Assembly (NCBI GenBank): GCA_030035585.1
Contig: CM057464.1
Coordinates: forward strand, 74,198,919-74,262,918
Source of the DNA: Dugong dugon
Lineage: Eukaryota; Chordata; Mammalia; Sirenia; Dugongidae
DNA length: 64,000 bases
Direction: 5' to 3'
Below are positions 57,686 to 64,000 of this stretch, one piece after another (within the stretch, counting starts at the first letter, position 1; the number at the start of each line of letters is the position of its first letter). Below the pieces are notes generated by a model. The model was given only the letters and a program-made list of their open reading frames with translations, ran no database searches and was not told the DNA's origin. The translations under genes and the position numbers were made by a program.

Positions 57686-59155
57686 GTTGTTGTTTTTAGG
57701 TGCTGTCGAGTCAGTTCTGACTCATAGTGACCCTATGTACAACAGAACGAAACACTGCCTGATCCTGAGCCAGCCTCACAATCGTTGTTATGCCTGAGCC
57801 CATTGCTGCACCTCTGTGTCAATCCATCTTGTTGAGGGTCTTCCTCTTCTTCGCTGACCCTCTACTTTATCAAGAAAGTATAAACACATATGTCTGTTCC
57901 AACTGCGAAATAGACCATCAATTGCTCATATGCAAGTTCAAGTTGAAACTGAAGAAAATTAGAATAAGTCCACAAGAACCAAAGTACTACCTTGAGTGTA
58001 TCCCACTTTAATTTAGAGACCGTCTCAAGAACAGATTTCACAAGTTGAACACTAATGACTGAAGACCAGATCAGTTGGTGAAGGACATCATACATGAAGA
58101 AAGCAAGAGGTCATTAAAAACACAAGAAAGAAAGAAAAGACCAAAATGGATGTCAGAAGGGACTCTGAAAATTGCTCTTGAATATAGAGTAGCTAAAGTG
58201 AAGTGAAGAAATGACGAAGTAAAAGAGCTGAACAGAAGATTTCAAAAGGCAGCTCAACAAGACAAAGTAAAGTATTATAATAACATGTGCAAAAACCTGG
58301 AGTTAGAAATCCAAAAGGGAAGAAAGAACACATTCAGCATTTCTCAAGCTGAAAGAACTGAAGAAAAAATTCAAGCTTCGAGTTGCAATATTGAAGGATT
58401 CTATGGGGAAAATATTAAATGACACAGGAAGCTTCAAAACAAGATGGAAGGAATACACTGTAGCAAAAAGAATTGGTGGAAGTTCAACCATTTCAGGAGA
58501 TAGCATATGATCCGGAACCGATGGTACTGAAGGAAGAAGTCCAAGCTGCACTGAAGGCATTCATGAAAAACAAGGCTTCAGCAATTGAAGGAATACCAAT
58601 AGAGATACTTCAACGAACGGATGAAGGGCTGAAGTGCTCACTGGTCTATGCCAAGAAATTTGGAAGGCAGATACCTGGTCAACCAACTGGAAGAGATTCA
58701 TATCTATGCCTATTCCCAAGAAAGGTGATCCAACTGAATGAGGAAATTATCGAATAATATCATTAATATCACATGCAAGTAAAATTTTGCAGAAGATCAT
58801 TCAAAAGTGGTTGCAGCAATACATCCACAGGGAACTGCCAGAAATTAAAGCCCCATCCAGAAGAGGACTTGGAATGGGGGATATCATTGCTAATATAATA
58901 TGGATCTAGGCTGAAAGCAGATAATACCAGAAAGATATTTACCTGCATCTTATTGACTATGCAAAGGCATTTGACTGTGTGGATCATAACAAATTATGGA
59001 CAACACTGTGAAGAATATGAATTCCAGAACACTTGTTTGTGCTCATAAGGAACCTGTACATAGATCAAGAGGTAGTCATTTGGACAGAACAAGTGGATAC
59101 TGCGTGGTTTAAAGTCAGGAAAGGTGTGGGTCAGGGTTGTATCCTTTCACCATAT
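57686..59155 (-). pseudogene. RTE LINE with inverted 5' segment (twin priming)
   Basis: 57686-57875 is the RTE 3' end in reverse (GTTGTTGTTTTTAGGTGC to ACTTTATCAAGAA). 57876-59155 is an upstream coding part in sense. It runs from the linker after the endonuclease (KKRPKWMSEGTLKIALEYR) into the reverse transcriptase (LIDYAKAFDCVDHNKLW near 58950-59000) and stops near the V.QGC.LSP box. Many stops are present. The flanks TTAATATAATTT (57674-57685) and TTAATATTATTT (59156-59167) suggest a single insertion with one mismatch. This is the only copy here that shows the N-terminal side of the RT. Confidence 0.8.
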
Positions 59156-59167
59156 TTAATATTATTT

Positions 59168-61543
59168 AGATAAATAAAAAAAAAATCTACCCCCGTATAG
59201 TTTATTGTTTACATTAACATGACTTTCATTGTCTTTATTGTTCACTACAGAAACTTCTGGAAATACTTACCAACTCTTCAATAGAAAGCATCAACAGTTA
59301 ACCTAACAAGACTCTTTGAACTTCTTGTCTAAAAATCCTGGCATTATTATTTCCACCAATATTGAAGTATTTTATCATTATTCCTATCAGATCTTAAACA
59401 ACACCTCTTCTCATCCCACTCCCTACATTGAAAGTTCCTCCTAAATCATACTTCAAAAGCTTAATAAATCTGATCTTGCCTTTCCTCCTCTGAGATACTA
59501 CCAAAGCTCTGTTGAGGTGGTGTTCTCCCTTACTGCAGCAAGCAATAAGTTCAGCTTTGTCTTATCCACAGATTGTTGGTCTTATTTGGGGAGTCAGCAT
59601 TCAACACAAATACAATTAAAAACACCCACCCAGAAATAAAATCAAGTAAGCAAAATATTTCAAAATTAAGCACAATATGGACCTATAAGTCTAAGTTGCT
59701 TAGAAAACATACTTATTTTTGGCATGTCTTTGGGAATGTCCGAGATAAGTATGTATTATTATAGCCTTAAAACTTTGAAATGGTTATCTGAGCAAGATGG
59801 TAATTTTAAAAATTCATGAAAGAGGAGACAAGATATTCATGTTATAAAAGTAATAATAGAAATGAATTTTTCCAAGCCTTTTCCAAATTACATTAAACGT
59901 CTATTTACCATGTTTTCTGTAGAATTTATTAAGTTCCACCACAAAATGAATAGCATTGGAAAAGCCATCCACTACCATATTCGAGGGAGTTGGAAAACAT
60001 AACGTGTGAATTGCCCATCTTCTTTTTTAAGAGCAGAAATGTACATTGATTCCTTTGAAAAGTACATTATTGAAGTGCTTGTGGTAAGGCCTTTCTGAAA
60101 TTTAGATATAGCTCTACATTCATAACTCATTCCATGGGACCATTCCATATCCCCCCTGTGTTACCTTAATGTCCAACCTCATACACTACAGTTCTGTTCA
60201 ACAGCAGTGACCAAGCCAAATTCATGCTTATTTTGAAAGTTTTGTGTTTTTCAAGCATTTGATCAATGCCTTTTACCCATTAAGTCAGCAAGAAGCATTT
60301 TACTGAAACCAGTTTAAGGAATGAGGTAAAGGCAGGCAAGTTTGAGAGAAGGGCAGCAGATGTGTGCAAATGGGAGAAAATAATGAGAAAGCACTCCCAG
60401 AATTTACGGCCTTTTACTACATACAGGATGAGTAACATACAGAAACACATACATTTCTAGGTTCAGTTAAGCTGGCACGGGAAGTCAGAGAGCTACAAAA
60501 ATAGATGCATGTGTTTTTATTTCCTAGAATTTTGTAGGGTAGTTGTCAAGCCTACTTCATAATCATACACACATACATACCCAATCATCATGATAGCTAT
60601 TTTACTTACATGCTGAGTGATGAGATTTTCTTTGAAATTACCTTTAGATTGATGCCGAGAAATACACATTTTTTAATGGCCCGTTCTTAAGATGCTTGGT
60701 TGCTGCTTGTTTTGAATTTGGCCTTTCTTATTTATCCTGATAAGAGTGCATTTCTCCAAGAAGTATTCAACTTAAACTGATGAGTTCATATGTCTCAGGA
60801 TATTTTTAAGTAAGTATATTTGTTTATAACTAGGTTTTTATTAATCATTATTTAAAAATAAGGCAGTATCTTTCAGATACCTTGATTCTTTATTTAGGGA
60901 ACAGTGCATATTTTTCAGAAGTGTAAGTAAACATAGGTCCAGGAAGAAATTTAAATGAAATTTCACAGTTTTGAGGATAATAATGGAGTATCCATTTGAA
61001 AAGCACTTTAGATATTTTTGCACAGAAATGCTGACAATTATTTGCGAGCTTTCTTTGAATTTTCCAGGAATCATTGCCAATCTTCATCCAATATCTTTTT
61101 TGGATCCAGAAGCCAATAGTATTAAGAAATTTTGATTTTAACTACCTTTAGGATATGGATATCTAGGTAGCTAGATAGATATATAGATACGGTTTTTAAA
61201 AATAAAATAGGGAAAAAATATGTCAAGTAACTTCTTTATCTAATGCCTGAAAATTCTTTTCATTATTTTTTAAAATCAGTATGACTGATTTTTGTTTGTT
61301 TTGTTTTGTTTCTGGAGTAAGGCAATACGTAGCAGATTTTCACATTCATAGACATAGACTAGGGAAGAAAGATTAGATCAAAACTGAATGTAACAATGTA
61401 TAAAATATGCAAAATACCTAACACAATCCCTGACATATCACAGGCTCTCAAAAAATGATAACAGTTTAAAACTATTAGTTTCTATTATGTGCCGGGCACT
61501 ACTACATATTTATTTGTATAATCCTTACACTATGAGGGAGTCC
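59168..61543. other. Unique sequence, no gene seen
   Basis: About 2.4 kb with no element that I recognise. A TTTTG-type run lies at 61290-61312. Longest open frames are under 80 codons and lack features. Confidence 0.4.
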
Positions 61544-61751
61544 CAGGGTAGCACAAAGGGTTAAGTGTTGGACTCCAAGCCAAAAGGTTAAAAGCTTTGT
61601 AGTTGGAACCCACCCAGAAGTGCCACATAAGACAGGCGTGGAGATCTTCTTCCAAAAAGGCACAGGCTTGAAAATCCTATGCAGCATTCTACTCTGCACA
61701 CATGGGGTTGCCATGAACTGAAATCGACTTGATGGCGACTAACGAACAACA
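61544..61751 (+). repeat. AfroSINE (GGGTAGC subtype)
   Basis: GAGTCCCAGGGTAGCACAAAG head, AACCCACCCAGAAGTGCC, TGGAGATCTTCTTCC and CGACTTGATGGCGACTAACG. Confidence 0.9.
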
Positions 61752-61903
61752 CCAATGGACTAGATAGGGATAACCCCTTTTAACAGATGAGATACTGAAG
61801 CACAGGGAAGTTAGATAATTTGACCAAGGAAAAACAGCTGGCAGAGGGACTTTGCATCCAGCAGTCCATGCTCTTGGCCACTGTACTAAACTGCTTTTCT
61901 TTT
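61752..61903 (+). repeat. MIR-like fragment
   Basis: ACAGATGAGATACTGAAGC, ACAGGGAAGTTAGATAATTTG and GGCAGAGGGACTTTGC follow the 3' half of MIR in order, interrupted on the left by the SINE. Confidence 0.6.
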
Positions 61904-64000
61904 CTTTTTTTTTTTAAATTATGCTTTAAGTGAAAGTTTACAGTTCAAGTCAGTTTCTCATACAAAAGTTTATACACACATTGCTGTGTGAACATAGCTA
62001 CTCTCCCCATACTGTGACAGCACACTCTTCCTTTCCACCCCAGATTTCCCGTGTCCGTTCAACCAGCTCCTGTCACTTTTTGCCTTCTCATCTTGCCTCC
62101 AGACAGGAGCTGCCCATTTAGTCTCATTATCTATTTGAGCTAAGAGGCACTCTCTTTACCAGTATCATTTTATGTCCCATAGTCCAGTCTAATCTTTCTC
62201 TAAAGAGTAGGCTTGAAGAGTGGTTTTAGTTTGGGCTGACAGAGAGTCTGGGGGCCAGGTCTTCCAGGGTCCTTCCAGTCTCAGTCAGACCATGAAGTCT
62301 GGTCTTTTTACTAGAATGTGAGTTCTGTGCCCCACTTTTCTCCTGCTCCTTCAGGGACTCTCTGTTGTGTTCCCTGTCAGGGCGGTCATTGGTGGTAGCT
62401 GGGTACCATCCAGTTCTTCTGGTCCAGACTGATGGAGTTTCTGGTTTATGTGGTCCTTTATGTCTCTTGGGCTAATATTTTACTTGGTCTTTGGTGTTCT
62501 TCATTCTCCTTTGCTCCAGGTAGGTGGAAACCAATTGATGTATCTTAGATGGCCACTCTAGCTTTTAAGACCCCAGACACCACACATCAAAGTGGAATGC
62601 AGAACATTTTCTTAATAAACTTTGGTATGCTAATTGACCTAGATGTCCCCTGAAACCATGGTCCTCAGACCCCCACCCCTGCTGCTCTGTCCCTCAAAGT
62701 GTTTGGTTGTATTCAGGAAACTTCTTAGCTTTTGGTTTAGTCCAGTTGTGCTAACTTGCCCTGTTATTGTTTGTTGTCCTTCCCTTCACCTAAGATAATT
62801 CTTACCTACTATTTAGTTAGAGAATACCACTCGCCCTCCCTCCCCGCCCTCCTAACCATAAAAGAATGTTTTCTTATGTGTTCAAATCTTTTATTGAGTT
62901 TTTATAATAGTGGTCCTTTTGTGACTAATTTCGCTGAGTATAATGCCTTCCAGATTCATCCATGTTATGGGATGTTTCACAGATTCATCGTCGTTCTTTA
63001 TCTTTGCATGGTATTCCCTTGTGTGAATATACCATAATTTATTTATCCATTCGTCCGTTGATGGGCACCTAGGTTGCTTCCTTCTTTTTGCTATTGTGAA
63101 CCGTGCTGCAATGAACATGGGTGTGCATATATCTATTCTTGTGACGGCTCTTATTGCTCTAGGATATATTCCAAGGAGTGGGATTGCTGGATCATATGGT
63201 ACTTCTATTTTTAGCTTTTTAAGGAACTGCCAAATCAATTTCCAAAGTGGTTTTACCATTTTACATTCCCAACAGCAGTGTATAAGTGTTCCACTCTCTC
63301 CACAACCTCTCCAACATTTATTTTTTGTGTGTTTTGGATTAATGCTGCTTTGTTGAGGTGCGATGGTATCTCATTGTAGTTTTGATTTGTATTTCTCTAA
63401 TGGCTAATGATTGTAAGCATTTCCTCGTGTATCTGTTAGCCGCCCGAATGTCTTCTTTGGTGAAATGCCTGTTCATATCCTCTGCCTATTTTTTAATTGG
63501 GTTATTTGTCTTTTTGTTGTTGACGTTTTGCAGTGTCTTGTAGATTTCAGAGATTAGATGCTGATCGGATTTGTTGTAGCCAAAAATTTTTTTCCCAGTC
63601 TGTAGGTTGTCTTTTTACTCTTTCAGTGAAGCCCTTCGATGAGCCTAAGTGTTTGATTTTTAGGAGCTTTCAGTTGTCTAGTTTCTGTTCTGGTGTTTGT
63701 GCATTGTTAGTAATGTTTTGTATTCTGTTTATGCCATGTATCAGGGCCCCTAGCATTGTCCCTATTTTTTCTTCCATGATCTTTAGCATTTTAGATTTTA
63801 TATTTAGGCCTTTGATCCGTTTTGAGTTAGTTTTTGTGCATGGTGTGAGGTATGGGTCTTGTTGCAGTTTTCTGCAGATGGACATCCAGTTATGCCAGCA
63901 CCATTTGTTAAAGAGACTGTCTTTTCCCCAATTAACGGACTTCGGGCCTTTGTCAAATATCAGCTGCTCATAGGTGGATGAATTTATGTCTGGATTCTCA
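61904..64000 (-). pseudogene. L1 3' part, antisense, continues past window end
   Basis: Poly-T (61904-61916), then the reversed 3' UTR to 62890, then ORF2 in reverse. An open minus-strand frame at 63259-62891 gives KKLKIEVPYDPAIPLLGIYP and WMNLEGIILSEI, ending at the ORF2 stop. A second at 63885-63670 holds [20 protein letters not shown]. Frame breaks separate them. The sequence is closer to an intact L1 in this C-terminal part than the 16770 copy. RT and EN lie beyond the window if present. Confidence 0.92.

Noticed and set aside
62756..63973. Plus-strand frames of 86-146 codons near the right end
   Set aside because: They are the antisense of L1 3' UTR and ORF2; the real coding relic is on the minus strand.
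1..64000. CRISPR array, operon or phage-like system
   Set aside because: Repeat classes, base composition and SINE/LINE content are those of a mammalian nuclear genome; no regularly spaced repeats or prokaryotic genes were seen.

Overview
This window reads as non-coding mammalian nuclear DNA, most likely from an afrotherian and probably an elephant. The species call rests on repeat content: more than 20 tRNA-derived SINE copies of the AfroSINE type, RTE (BovB-clade) LINE copies ending in ACCTAACAACAAC, and an L1 lineage with a roughly 1 kb 3' UTR. Manatee or hyrax cannot be excluded by eye. I found no host protein-coding gene, no functional RNA gene and no CRISPR array. Every open frame over about 100 codons that I recognise is part of a LINE; the others look like chance.

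Layout. 1-6.2 kb: old L2 fragments, two SINEs and one solo LTR. 6.2-10.9 kb: an unusual L1 3'-end insertion with three internal repeats, SINEs, an RTE tail between two GT microsatellites, an antisense MaLR-like LTR, a tRNA-Gly-type SINE and an antisense L1 3' UTR. 10.9-16.7 kb: mostly unique sequence with a MIR, a second solo LTR and a LINE 3' end. 16.77-24.63 kb: a structurally full-length L1 (5' UTR, ORF1, ORF2, 3' UTR) flanked by an exact 11-bp duplication, with both ORFs broken and a second L1 3' end nested inside ORF2. 24.6-38.7 kb: mostly unique sequence with MIR, L2, MLT1-like and MLT2-like LTRs, SINEs and one TIR-bearing DNA-transposon-like element. 38.7-48.1 kb: the densest nesting (SINE in SINE, RTE in SINE, LTR in RTE), plus MER5A. 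48.1-57 kb: two old antisense L1 3' ends, L2, SINEs and an RTE 3' half. 57.5-59.2 kb: an RTE copy with an inverted 5' part, probably from twin priming. 59.2-61.5 kb: unique sequence. 61.9 kb to the end: the 3' part of a minus-strand L1 that runs off the window.

The elements are linked. AfroSINEs share their 3' end with the RTE LINE, which suggests RTE supplied the reverse transcriptase that moved them. Several nestings give a relative order of activity: RTE and SINE copies are the targets of later solo LTRs, SINEs and a DNA transposon. I found no clear new biological system. The items most worth checking are the three-unit L1 3'-end insertion, the inverted RTE copy, the young-looking TIR element inside an RTE/SINE tail, and the family of solo LTRs with intact 5-bp duplications.
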